Notes under the pieces: model-generated
What the model was told of the DNA's origin: nothing
Seen by the model: only the letters and a program-made list of their open reading frames with translations
The model's database searches: none
Source: Meiothermus luteus
GTDB lineage: Bacteria > Deinococcota > Deinococci > Deinococcales > Thermaceae
Length of the DNA: 32,476 nucleotides
Assembly (NCBI RefSeq): GCF_003574085.1
Contig: NZ_QWKZ01000024.1
Span: forward strand, 1 to 32,476
Direction: 5' to 3'
Made by a program: the position numbers and the translations under genes
In this document: piece after piece, positions 5,937 to 13,617 of the stretch
Layout: each line of letters begins with the position of its first letter
Position numbering within the stretch: position 1 is the stretch's first letter

Positions 5937-8155
5937 AGCGTTGGGTGGGGCTTTTGTTGGGGCTTGGGCTGGCGCTGGCCCAGCCCACCCCGGCCGAGCG
6001 GGCCGAGGGGCTCAGGGCCAGGCTGGTGGAGGCCCAGCTCGAGCTGGCCTTCGACCCCCAGGCGGCGGCCGGGCTGCTCCAGGCCGCCCACGCGGAGGCG
6101 GCGGCTTTGGCTAAAGCCGGGCTAACGGTAGACCTAAAGCCCCTCGAGGAGGCCCTTAGGGCGCGGGACGAGGCGGCGTTTGCGAGGGCGCGGGCCCGCT
6201 TGTGGACCGACGTCTTGCGCCAGGGCTACCTGAGGCTGGAGGAGGCGGTGCGCTCCGGGGACCTTGCGGCGGCCCAGCGCTGGGCCCTGCTGCGCGAGTA
6301 CCGACCCGCCACCCGCTACGCCGCGCCCGAGGCCGAGGCCACCTTGGCCCTGGAGGAGCTGGGCCAGGGCCGCCTGAAGGCCGAGGAGGCCCTTTTGGCG
6401 CTGCGCGCCGACCTGCTGGGGGCCTACCAGGCCCGGCTGGAGGCCGCGTTGCGCGACCTGGAGGAGGCCCAGTCCCAAGGCCAGCCCGTCCGGGCCGCCG
6501 AGCAGCGGGCCTTGGCCCAGGGCTACTTTGAGATTCTGGCCCCGGCCTACCAAGAGGCGCGGGGGGGCGCCAAGCTGGCCGAGGCCCGCCAGGCGCTGAC
6601 CTCGGGCTCGCTTGCGGCCATCCGGGAGGCCCTCTCGGGCTTCCAGGCGGCCCCCCTCTCCCCCCACGAGCGGGCCCGGCGGGCGGGCCAGACCCTGCGC
6701 TTTTTGGATTTGGTAGCTGTGGAGTACGGCCGGGGGGTGGCGGGCCCGGCGGGGGCGGTGCGGGTCACCAAGGCCTTGGAGATTGAGGAGGCCACGGCCT
6801 TTTTGGAAAGCGCCCGCGCGGCTTGGAGCGACCTGGAGCCGATGTTCCCGGCGGCCAAGGTGGAGGGGGTGCGGCAGGGCTTCCGGGAGCTCGAGCGGGG
6901 CCTGCAGGCCGCCCACCGGGGGGAGAACCCCCCCAGCGCCCAGGCCCTGGAGGAAGGGGTGAGGGCCCTGCGCCAGCGGCTCGAGGCCCTGCTGCCCGCC
7001 GAGTGGCGCCGGGCCGACCCCGCGGGCGACCTGGAGGTCATCCGCCAGCAGCTCAAGGCCCTGGAAAACGCGGTGGCCCAGGGCCGCTACGACCTGGCCG
7101 AGACCGCCCGCATGGACGCCTACGCCCTCTTGGAGTCGGGGCCCGAGGCCCGGCTTAGGGTCTTCGCCCCGGCCCTGGCCCTGGAGATCGAGGACCTGTT
7201 CTGGAACGGGCACAACCCGGATGGCCTGGCCCGCCTGATCCGGCAGAAGGCCCCGCCTGGCGAGGTGCGCGAGACGCGGCGGCGGCTCGAGGCCAAGCTG
7301 CGCGAGGCCAGCGGCTTCCTCTCCACCCAAAGCGCCCCCGCCGCCACCCTGGCCAACGCCGCGGTGATCGTCTTTCGCGAGGGGCTCGAGGCGGTGCTGA
7401 TTCTGGCCGCCCTTTTGGGGAGCTTGAAGCGCCCCGAGGTGCGCCGCTTCCGCCGCCCGCTGTGGCAGGGGGCCCTGCTGGCTTTTGGGGTGACGGTGCT
7501 GACCTGGTTCGCCATGCGGGGGCTTTTGACCCAGTTCGCCCGCTACGGCGAGCGGCTCGAGGCGGTGGTCTCCTTGCTGGCCATTGCGGTGCTGCTCCTC
7601 ATCATGAACTGGTTCTTCCACCAGGTTTACTGGACCGACCACTTAGCCGGCTTCCACCAGCAAAAGCAGCGCCTCCTGCGGGCTGAGGCCGGGCAGTACC
7701 TGGGGCTGCTTTCCCTGGGCTTCGTGAGCGTCTACCGCGAGGGCTTTGAGACGGTGCTCTTCCTGCAGTCCTTGGTGCTCCAGTCCAGCCTGGTCCCGGT
7801 GCTCTTGGGCATCGGGCTGGGCCTGCTGGCCACTTTGGGGGTGGGCCTCGTGGTCTTCGCCCTGCAGGCCAAGCTGCCCTATAAGCGGATGCTCATCGCC
7901 ACCGGGGTGCTGCTGCTCTTGGTGCTGTTCACCATGGTGGGCACCACCGTGCATGTCTGGCAGGTGGTGGGCTGGCTGCCCGCGCACCCCATCGGGGGGC
8001 TGGCCCTTCCCTACTGGGCGGGGATGTGGCTCGGGCTTTACCCCACCTGGGAGGGGCTCTTGGCCCAGGTTCTGGCGGTGGGGGCGGTGCTGGGCAGCTA
8101 CTTCCTGGCCGAGGGGCTCAAGCGCCGGGCGGTGCGAGCGGCTTATCTGAGGTGA
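5933..8155 (+). CDS. FTR1-family iron permease with long N-terminal helical domain
   Basis: A 740-residue protein: signal peptide 1-16, an alpha-helical exported domain (about 17-460) rich in Ala, Glu and Arg, then a seven-helix FTR1 permease. The two iron-binding signatures are REGLE at residues 482-486 and REGFE at 602-606, each inside a predicted membrane helix. FTR1 moves iron across the inner membrane, usually with a periplasmic oxidase or binding protein; here the neighbour is the EfeO-like protein with a 4-nt overlap. No EfeB-type DyP peroxidase is encoded nearby. The N-terminal domain is like that of bacterial FTR1 proteins fused to cytochrome-type or coiled domains, but no CxxCH motif is present. 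Confidence 0.88.
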   Translation: MKRWVGLLLGLGLALAQPTPAERAEGLRARLVEAQLELAFDPQAAAGLLQAAHAEAAALAKAGLTVDLKPLEEALRARDEAAFARARARLWTDVLRQGYLRLEEAVRSGDLAAAQRWALLREYRPATRYAAPEAEATLALEELGQGRLKAEEALLALRADLLGAYQARLEAALRDLEEAQSQGQPVRAAEQRALAQGYFEILAPAYQEARGGAKLAEARQALTSGSLAAIREALSGFQAAPLSPHERARRAGQTLRFLDLVAVEYGRGVAGPAGAVRVTKALEIEEATAFLESARAAWSDLEPMFPAAKVEGVRQGFRELERGLQAAHRGENPPSAQALEEGVRALRQRLEALLPAEWRRADPAGDLEVIRQQLKALENAVAQGRYDLAETARMDAYALLESGPEARLRVFAPALALEIEDLFWNGHNPDGLARLIRQKAPPGEVRETRRRLEAKLREASGFLSTQSAPAATLANAAVIVFREGLEAVLILAALLGSLKRPEVRRFRRPLWQGALLAFGVTVLTWFAMRGLLTQFARYGERLEAVVSLLAIAVLLLIMNWFFHQVYWTDHLAGFHQQKQRLLRAEAGQYLGLLSLGFVSVYREGFETVLFLQSLVLQSSLVPVLLGIGLGLLATLGVGLVVFALQAKLPYKRMLIATGVLLLLVLFTMVGTTVHVWQVVGWLPAHPIGGLALPYWAGMWLGLYPTWEGLLAQVLAVGAVLGSYFLAEGLKRRAVRAAYLR

Positions 8156-8218
8156 AACGTGTCTGTTGGCAAAAAACCCAAGTCCAGAAATCGCTCTTGA
8201 GCTGGAAGGAGAACAAAG

Positions 8219-9169
8219 ATGAAACTACGTAGCGTTGTTGCCTTGTTTGTTGCCCTAGGACTGGCCCTGGCCCAGACCCTTACCATTGAGCACGACGAGG
8301 GCACCACCCGGGTACCCCTCAACCCCCAGCGGGTGGTGGTGATGGACGAGGAGGCCCTGGGCTGGCTGGCCGCGCTGGGGGTGGGCGAGCGCATCGTGGG
8401 GCTGGCCAGCGCCTACCTGACCCCGGCCGACATTGCGGGCGGGCGCATCAAGCCCGAGGTGTTGCAGAAGGGCTTTTTGGCCCGGGCCAGGCTCAACAAC
8501 CCGGCCTATATTGGATCCTGGCTCGAGCCCAACCTGGAAACCCTGCTCACCCTCAAGCCCGACCTGATCGTGCGGCTCACCTGGAAGGGCAACAAGTACT
8601 ACGACAAGCTGAGCCAGATCGCCCCCACCTTGGGCTATGAAGAAGGCGGCAAGGGCTTCTGGGAGCGGGGCCTGCGCGACCTAGGGCGCATCTTCGGCAA
8701 GAGCACCGAGGCCGAGCGCATCATCGGCCAGGTGCGGGGGGCCTACCAGGCCGCGGCCGCCCGCTTGCGCAACGCGGGGGTCTTCCAGAAATACCCCAAG
8801 GTGGTGGTGGTGGCCCCCTTCGCCGGAGGGGCCAACTGGGTCTACACCAACGTGCGGCTCATCCCCGACCTGCGGGCCATGGGCTTCAAGGACGGCTACA
8901 CCCCCAAGGAGGTCACCCTGGGCGTGGGGGCCCAGATCAGCGACGAGGCCCTCATCAGCCTGGACAAACAGACCCTGGTGGTGGTCTTCCCGCCCGGCGG
9001 CCAGTACGACGGCTCCAAGGCCTTCTTCGACAGCCCGGTGGGGCAGAAGCTCAAGGACCAGGCCATCCTCTACACCCCCGAGCCCTTTAGCCCCTACAGC
9101 GGCCCGCTGGTGAGCCTGCGCAACGTGAGCGAGCTAACCCGGCTGATTCTGGAGAAGGTGAAGCCGTGA
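8219..9169 (+). CDS. Ferric-siderophore-type ABC substrate-binding protein (1)
   Basis: A 316-residue exported binding protein of cluster A-8 (FepB/FhuD/FecB type). Signal peptide 1-19 (FVALGLALAQ), no lipobox cysteine. N-lobe block NPQRVVVMDEEALGWLAALGVG, hinge region SWLEPNLETLLTLKPDLIVRL, then a C-lobe ending near residue 316. AAGGAG (8206-8211) lies 7 nt upstream of the ATG. A 63-nt gap separates it from the FTR1 gene, so it may start a new transcript. The stop overlaps the next binding-protein gene. No permease is adjacent; the ligand is unknown. Confidence 0.85.
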   Translation: MKLRSVVALFVALGLALAQTLTIEHDEGTTRVPLNPQRVVVMDEEALGWLAALGVGERIVGLASAYLTPADIAGGRIKPEVLQKGFLARARLNNPAYIGSWLEPNLETLLTLKPDLIVRLTWKGNKYYDKLSQIAPTLGYEEGGKGFWERGLRDLGRIFGKSTEAERIIGQVRGAYQAAAARLRNAGVFQKYPKVVVVAPFAGGANWVYTNVRLIPDLRAMGFKDGYTPKEVTLGVGAQISDEALISLDKQTLVVVFPPGGQYDGSKAFFDSPVGQKLKDQAILYTPEPFSPYSGPLVSLRNVSELTRLILEKVKP

Positions 9170-10059
9170 GGGCCTGGGGTTTGCTTGCGGTGGCGTTGGG
9201 TTTTGGGCTGGCCCTGGCCCAACCCTGCAACGGCCGGTGGGTCAAACATGCGATGGGAGAAAGCTGCGTGCCCAAGGTGCCGCAGCGGGTGGTGGTGCTA
9301 GACACCGGCGAGTTGGATAGCGCCCTGGCTCTGGGAGTCAAGCCGGTGGGGGCGGTAACTGCCACGCCCAATCAGCCCTTTCAGCGCTACCTGGGTAGCC
9401 AGACCCAGGGTATTGAGGTGGTGGGCACCATTGCCCAGCCCAGTCTGGAGAAAATCCTGGCCCTGCGGCCCGACCTCATTCTCACCAACAAGCTTCGTCA
9501 TGGCGCCATCTACGACCAGCTCTCCCGCATCGCCCCCACGGTGATGGCCGAGAGCGTAGGGGTGGTCTGGAAGGAAAACCTCTTGCTGGCTGGAGAGGCC
9601 CTGGGCCGCAGCAGCCAGGCCCGGGTCTTGCTGGCCCAGTACGAGCGGCGGGCCGGCCAACTCCGTAACCGCCTGGGGGGGCGTGGGCGATTGCCCAGCG
9701 TAAGCATCCTGCGATTTGTTCCAGGCCAGATTCGCAGCATGAACAAGGCCAACTTTATCGGCACCATCCTGAGCGATATTGGTCTACCGCGTCCGGCTTT
9801 TCAGAACAAGGATACCTTTGCCGATTACATCTCCCTCGAGCGCCTGCCTGACCTGGACGCCGATTACCTCTTCTACTCCACCTTCGGAGACCCGCTTAAA
9901 ACCGACCAGAACGCTGTGCTGGCCAGCCCGCTGTGGGGCCGGCTGAAGGCGGTGCAAAACAAGCGGGCTATCGCCGTGGACGACGACACCTGGTTTTTGG
10001 CCATCGGGATTCTGGGGGCCCACAAGGTCATGGAGGACCTTGAACGCTTCCTGCGCTAG
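9166..10059 (+). CDS. Ferric-siderophore-type ABC substrate-binding protein (2)
   Basis: A 297-residue exported cluster A-8 binding protein with signal peptide 1-19. The mature start HAMGESCVPKVPQRVVVLD and the hinge PSLEKILALRPDLILTN resemble FecB/YfiY-type receptors. Cys21 and Cys34 bracket the mature N-terminus, and the protein at 12685 has the same two cysteines at the same residue numbers, which suggests a conserved disulfide. It starts at a GTG overlapping the previous stop (GTGA). It is a receptor without its own channel. The substrate is probably a ferric citrate or siderophore-like chelate, by family only. Confidence 0.85.
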   Translation: MRAWGLLAVALGFGLALAQPCNGRWVKHAMGESCVPKVPQRVVVLDTGELDSALALGVKPVGAVTATPNQPFQRYLGSQTQGIEVVGTIAQPSLEKILALRPDLILTNKLRHGAIYDQLSRIAPTVMAESVGVVWKENLLLAGEALGRSSQARVLLAQYERRAGQLRNRLGGRGRLPSVSILRFVPGQIRSMNKANFIGTILSDIGLPRPAFQNKDTFADYISLERLPDLDADYLFYSTFGDPLKTDQNAVLASPLWGRLKAVQNKRAIAVDDDTWFLAIGILGAHKVMEDLERFLR

Positions 10060-10067
10060 GAGGATTT

Positions 10068-10946
10068 GTGACCACCACCGACCTGACCCCCGAGCGGCTT
10101 TCGGCCTACCTCGAGCACATCAACGACGACCACGCCGAGGAGCTGCTGGCCACCATCAAGGCCCTGGGCGGTCCGGAGTGGGCCGAGGGGGCCGAGATGA
10201 CGGCGCTCGGCCCTGAGGGCTTCACTGCCTTGGTCTGGGACGGCGAGCAGAGCGCCCGCTTTGAGCATCGCTTCGCTGAGCCCGCCAGAGATGCCCTGCA
10301 CCTGCGGGAGATGCTGGTGGCGCTGATGAGCCGGCCCCAGCCGGCCCACCGGCCCTACCCCAGCTTTGATGCGGACGCCCTCGAGGCCATCATCCGGGGG
10401 CGGCGCAGCTACGGGGTGCAGGCCCTAAAGCCCGACCCGGTGCCCCGCGCCCTCATCGAGCGCTGCTTGGACGCGGCCCGCTACGCCCCCAACAACGGGC
10501 GCACCCACCCCTTCCGCTTCGTGGTCATCACCGGCCCCGAGGCCAAGCAAAGGCTCTGGGCCAAGGTGCAGGAGGTTTTCCCCAAGGCCCTGCCGGGCTA
10601 CGAGCCGCGCTGGCTGGAGAGCTACCGCAAGCTCATCTTCGGGGCCCCGGTCTGGATTGCCATCGGGATGCAACCCCGCCGCGAGCGGCCTATGCCGGAG
10701 TGGGAGGAGCTGGCCGCGGTGAGCATGGCGGTGCAGAACCTGCACCTGATGGCCGCGGCCCAGGGCCTGGGGGGGCTTTGGGCCAGCGGCCCGGTGGCTA
10801 CCCACCCCGACCTGGCGGCCTACTTCGGCTGGGCCGAGCCCCCCGACCGGCTTTTGGGGCTTTTCTACATGGGCTTTGCCAAGCGGGCTTTGGCCCCGCG
10901 CAAATACCCCAGCTTAGAGAGCCTGGTGCGCTGGGAAGAGGATTAA
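10068..10946 (+). CDS. DUF2470-nitroreductase fusion protein
   Basis: A 292-residue cytoplasmic protein with two parts. Residues 1-88 match DUF2470, the domain found at the C-terminus of HugZ-type heme utilization proteins and in plant GluTR-binding protein: EHINDDHAEELLATIK, then ALGPEGFTALVWDG and REMLVALM. Residues 100-292 are a nitroreductase: GRRSYG (111-116), YAPNNGRTHPFRFVV (139-153), APVWIAIGM, PEWEELAAVSMAVQN and PPDRLLGLFYMGF. The GTG start has AGGAGG upstream. The C-terminal part is a paralogue of the protein at 3975. The fusion couples a heme-associated domain to an FMN reductase fold, so I infer a role in heme or tetrapyrrole reduction or iron release. Confidence 0.85.
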   Translation: MTTTDLTPERLSAYLEHINDDHAEELLATIKALGGPEWAEGAEMTALGPEGFTALVWDGEQSARFEHRFAEPARDALHLREMLVALMSRPQPAHRPYPSFDADALEAIIRGRRSYGVQALKPDPVPRALIERCLDAARYAPNNGRTHPFRFVVITGPEAKQRLWAKVQEVFPKALPGYEPRWLESYRKLIFGAPVWIAIGMQPRRERPMPEWEELAAVSMAVQNLHLMAAAQGLGGLWASGPVATHPDLAAYFGWAEPPDRLLGLFYMGFAKRALAPRKYPSLESLVRWEED

Positions 10947-10956
10947 GGAGGTCTGG

Positions 10957-11847
10957 ATGCGGCAGCTAGTGGTTTTGCTGTGGACGGCTTTGCTCTTGGC
11001 GCAGGCCCAACCCCTGCGGCTGGTGGACGCGACCGGCCAGGAGATTGCGGTTGCCTCCACCGAGCGCATAGTGAGCCTGGACATGACCAGCACAGAGATT
11101 CTCTTCGCCTTAGGGGCAGGCCCCAAGGTGGTGGCCCGCGACGGCAGCTCGGTCTACCCCCCTGAGGCCCAGAAGTTGCCGGTGGTGGGTCTGATGGCCT
11201 TCCCTTACGTTGTAGACAACATCCTGGCCCAAAACCCTACGGTGGTGGTGGGCAAGGTAGGCCTCAAGCCTGACGATCTGGCGGCTCAATTGAAGGCCCG
11301 AGGGGTTCCGTATGTGCAGGTTCCCGCCGAGCCGGGGGTAGAGCCGACCAAAGCCCGGATTCGCCTGCTGGCAAAACTGGTGGGGCAGGTAGAGCGGGGT
11401 GAGGCCTTGGTGGCGGCCCTCGAGCGCGACCTGGCCCAGCTCAAACCCTCGAGCGCTGTGCTGAGGGGTGTTTTTATGTACATGCGGGGCCCCAGCATGG
11501 TCTTTATCTGTGGGCGCTCGTCCAACACCGCCGGGCTGATAGAGCTCGTGGGGGCGAAAAACGCCGCCGACTGGGATGAGTGCCGCCCCAGCAGCCCCGA
11601 GCTTTTGGCCCAGCTCAACCCCGACTTCGTGGTGGTGCTGCAAAGTGGCTTGGGGTCTGTGGGCGGGCTGGAGGGGTTTTTGCGGTTGCCCGGTGTGGCC
11701 CAGACGCAAGCCGGACAGGCCCACAGGGTCATTGCCGTAGCCGACGGCCTGAGCGCTGCCGGAGGGCCCCGGCTGGGGAAGGCGGCCCAGGCCTTGCACC
11801 GGGCTATCTTTGAGCACTCCGGGTTTGTGGAGGTGAACGAGCCCTAG
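10957..11847 (+). CDS. Second HmuT-like hemin-type binding protein
   Basis: A 296-residue exported protein with signal peptide 1-18 and the HmuT block STERIVSLDMTSTEILFALG. It aligns with the HmuT at 618 over its whole length (TTEILFALG/STEILFALG, GQVERGEAL, SVGGLEG, LPGV). However, the position equal to heme-region Tyr79 is Leu79 (LPVVGLM instead of LPTVGY). Cys185 and Cys209 are kept. AAGGAGGT (10945-10952) lies 4 nt above the ATG. No permease follows, so it could share HmuUV or bind a different tetrapyrrole or chelate. The loss of Tyr suggests altered ligation. Confidence 0.85.
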   Translation: MRQLVVLLWTALLLAQAQPLRLVDATGQEIAVASTERIVSLDMTSTEILFALGAGPKVVARDGSSVYPPEAQKLPVVGLMAFPYVVDNILAQNPTVVVGKVGLKPDDLAAQLKARGVPYVQVPAEPGVEPTKARIRLLAKLVGQVERGEALVAALERDLAQLKPSSAVLRGVFMYMRGPSMVFICGRSSNTAGLIELVGAKNAADWDECRPSSPELLAQLNPDFVVVLQSGLGSVGGLEGFLRLPGVAQTQAGQAHRVIAVADGLSAAGGPRLGKAAQALHRAIFEHSGFVEVNEP

Positions 11848-11870
11848 CCAAAAAAAACGGCCAAATCCTA

Positions 11871-11890
11871 AGTAAGTCAATCGGAAATAT
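11871..11890 (+). promoter_or_regulatory. Conserved upstream element, copy A (AGTAAGTCAATCGGAA)
   Basis: This intergenic element matches copy B at 16800 at 13 of its first 16 positions, and similarity continues upstream (CAAATCCT versus CAAACCC). Both lie in short gaps before iron-locus genes. It may be an operator or a leader element. Confidence 0.4.
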
Positions 11891-11919
11891 GTGTTTTGGT
11901 GTGGGGGTAGCCGAGGACC

Positions 11920-12672
11920 ATGGTTTACGCGGTATCAAGGGTGTGGCTGGCCTTTCCCGACCTCGAGCGGGCCGCCGAGACCTACGCCCGTCTGGGCTTT
12001 TGGGTCATTCGGCGCAGACCGGGCTGGGCCCAGATTTTCCTGGCCGATGGTGTGGTGCTGGAACTATTTTCCCTGGCCCATCTGCCGCTGAACCGGGGCT
12101 GTGGCCTTGGTGGAGAAAGCGAGCTACTGGAGCGTCGTCGGCGTTTCTATGAGGGGAAGAAGGGCCTTCTGGACTATGCCCTGAGCCACACTGCCTCCCT
12201 TGTGCCGCTCCCGGCGCAGCTCGAGCAACGGGATATTCCCTACGAGGTGATAGGGGAGAGGCTTTTGCCCCAAATGGTCTTGTGCCCACCGCCGCTGCCG
12301 CTGTGGCTCGAGCCTCCCGCTCCCCTCCCTGTGTCCGAGCAGACCCAACACCCCAATGGGGTGACCGGCCTGCACGCGCTGGTGGTGGGGAGCCCAGCCT
12401 ACCCGGCAGCGCTGGCCCAGCACCGTCGCCTGCTGGGTCCCCCGCTGGGCTTTGAGAATCACGAGGGCCAAAGACGGGCGGTGTTTGCGGTGGGGCATCA
12501 CTTTATCTACCTGCAAGGGGCCAAGCGGGAAGGGCTTTTGGGCCTCATCCTGCGCAACCGGTATGCCCTGTGGGGAGCGCTCGAGGCCGAGCAGACCCTA
12601 GGGGTGCTGCTGACGTTGGTGGGCGACCCGGTCTTTGAGCTGGCCGGGGACTCGGCCCCGGATGCCGACTAG
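11920..12672 (+). CDS. VOC (glyoxalase-like) family protein
   Basis: A 250-residue soluble protein. The N-terminus is a vicinal-oxygen-chelate module: VWLAFPDLERAAETYARLGF, then AQIFLADGVVLELFS. A second half around residues 140-200 (VTGLHALVVGSPAYPAALAQH and HFIYLQGAK) looks like a second VOC repeat, as in the glyoxalase_3 group. Metal ligands of glyoxalase I are not obvious, so it may be a binding or dioxygenase-like protein. It follows a 72-nt gap that holds the conserved element, and is 12 nt upstream of a binding-protein gene. The ribosome site (GAGG) is weak. Its role in the iron locus is unknown; chelate resistance or cleavage is possible. Confidence 0.7.
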   Translation: MVYAVSRVWLAFPDLERAAETYARLGFWVIRRRPGWAQIFLADGVVLELFSLAHLPLNRGCGLGGESELLERRRRFYEGKKGLLDYALSHTASLVPLPAQLEQRDIPYEVIGERLLPQMVLCPPPLPLWLEPPAPLPVSEQTQHPNGVTGLHALVVGSPAYPAALAQHRRLLGPPLGFENHEGQRRAVFAVGHHFIYLQGAKREGLLGLILRNRYALWGALEAEQTLGVLLTLVGDPVFELAGDSAPDAD

Positions 12673-12684
12673 GAAAGGAGTGCT

Positions 12685-13614
12685 ATGAAGCGTATAGGGA
12701 TTTTGTTGGTGTGGATGACCCTGCTGGGGCTGGCCCAGGCTCAGTGCGGCGGGCGGCTGGTTCAGCACGCCCTGGGCGAAAGCTGCGTGGTGGGGGTTCC
12801 CAAGCGGGTGGTGGCGCTGGAATGGACTTACGTGGAAGACCTGCTGGCTTTAGGCGTGCAGCCGGTGGGGGTGGCCGACATCAAGGGCTACCAGGAGTGG
12901 GTGCGTATCCCCATAGCGCTGGATAAGAGCGTTGTGGATGTGGGCACCCGGGCCCAGCCGAGCCTCGAGGTGCTCACCACCCTCAAGCCCGACCTGATTC
13001 TGGCCCCGGCCTTCCGGGTGCGGCAGATTTACCCCCGCCTCGCCCAGATTGCCCCCACCCTGACCTTTGACCCGTTTACTGAGGGGGGCAACCAGTACGC
13101 CGAGATGGTGCGCACCTTCCAGACCATCGCCGAGGTGCTGGGGCGCAGCACCCAGGGCCGCACCGTCCTTACCCGGATGGAAACCCGCTTCGCCCAGGCC
13201 CGCCAGACCCTGCAAAAAGCGGGCCTGTTTGGGCAGCGCTTCGTGCTGGCGCAGGCTTTTACCAGCCGGCAAAACCTCGCCACCATGCGCCTGTTTACCC
13301 GCAACAGCCTGGTCAGCCAGGTGCTGGAGCAGATCGGCCTCAAAAACGCCTGGGGGGACAAGCCCCAGCCCTACGGCTACACCGAGGTGGGGCTCGAGGC
13401 CTTGAGCCAGATCAAGACCGACCACTTCATCTACATCGTTCAGGAGAACGACAACGTCTTTGCCGGCAGCAGCGTGGAAGCGCTTTGGAAAAACCTGGAC
13501 TTCGTGCGCAACCGGCGCGCCTACCGCCTGCCCGGCAACACCTGGACCTTCGGCGGGCCGCTCTCGGCCGAGGGGTTGGTGGAGGCAGTAGTGGGAGCCA
13601 TGACCCGGAGGTAA
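12685..13614 (+). CDS. Ferric-citrate/siderophore-type ABC substrate-binding protein (3)
   Basis: A 309-residue exported cluster A-8 protein of FecB/FatB type. Signal peptide 1-18, then QHALGESCVVGVPKRVVAL. The hinge is PSLEVLTTLKPDLILAP, and the C-lobe has PYGYTEVGLEALSQI, the pattern typical of ferric-dicitrate-like receptors, ending in NRRAYRLPGNTWTFGG. Cys21 follows Gln-Ala-Gln, so it is not a lipobox; with Cys34 it mirrors the pair in the protein at 9166. AGGAAAGGAG lies just upstream of the ATG. It is joined by a 3-nt gap to the next receptor gene. No own permease is adjacent. Confidence 0.87.
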   Translation: MKRIGILLVWMTLLGLAQAQCGGRLVQHALGESCVVGVPKRVVALEWTYVEDLLALGVQPVGVADIKGYQEWVRIPIALDKSVVDVGTRAQPSLEVLTTLKPDLILAPAFRVRQIYPRLAQIAPTLTFDPFTEGGNQYAEMVRTFQTIAEVLGRSTQGRTVLTRMETRFAQARQTLQKAGLFGQRFVLAQAFTSRQNLATMRLFTRNSLVSQVLEQIGLKNAWGDKPQPYGYTEVGLEALSQIKTDHFIYIVQENDNVFAGSSVEALWKNLDFVRNRRAYRLPGNTWTFGGPLSAEGLVEAVVGAMTRR

Positions 13615-13617
13615 GGG

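Noticed and set aside
6134-7642. Long open frame (502 codons) opposite the FTR1 gene
   Set aside because: It is an antisense shadow of a GC-rich gene: Gly/Pro/Gln-rich, no domain, no ribosome site.
11889-12152. Short frames starting at 11889/11891
   Set aside because: They overlap the VOC gene in other frames; only the 11920 frame shows a recognisable fold.
12739-12747. Possible lipobox before Cys21 of the receptor at 12685
   Set aside because: Residues before Cys are Gln-Ala-Gln, which does not fit the L-A/S-G/A-C rule.
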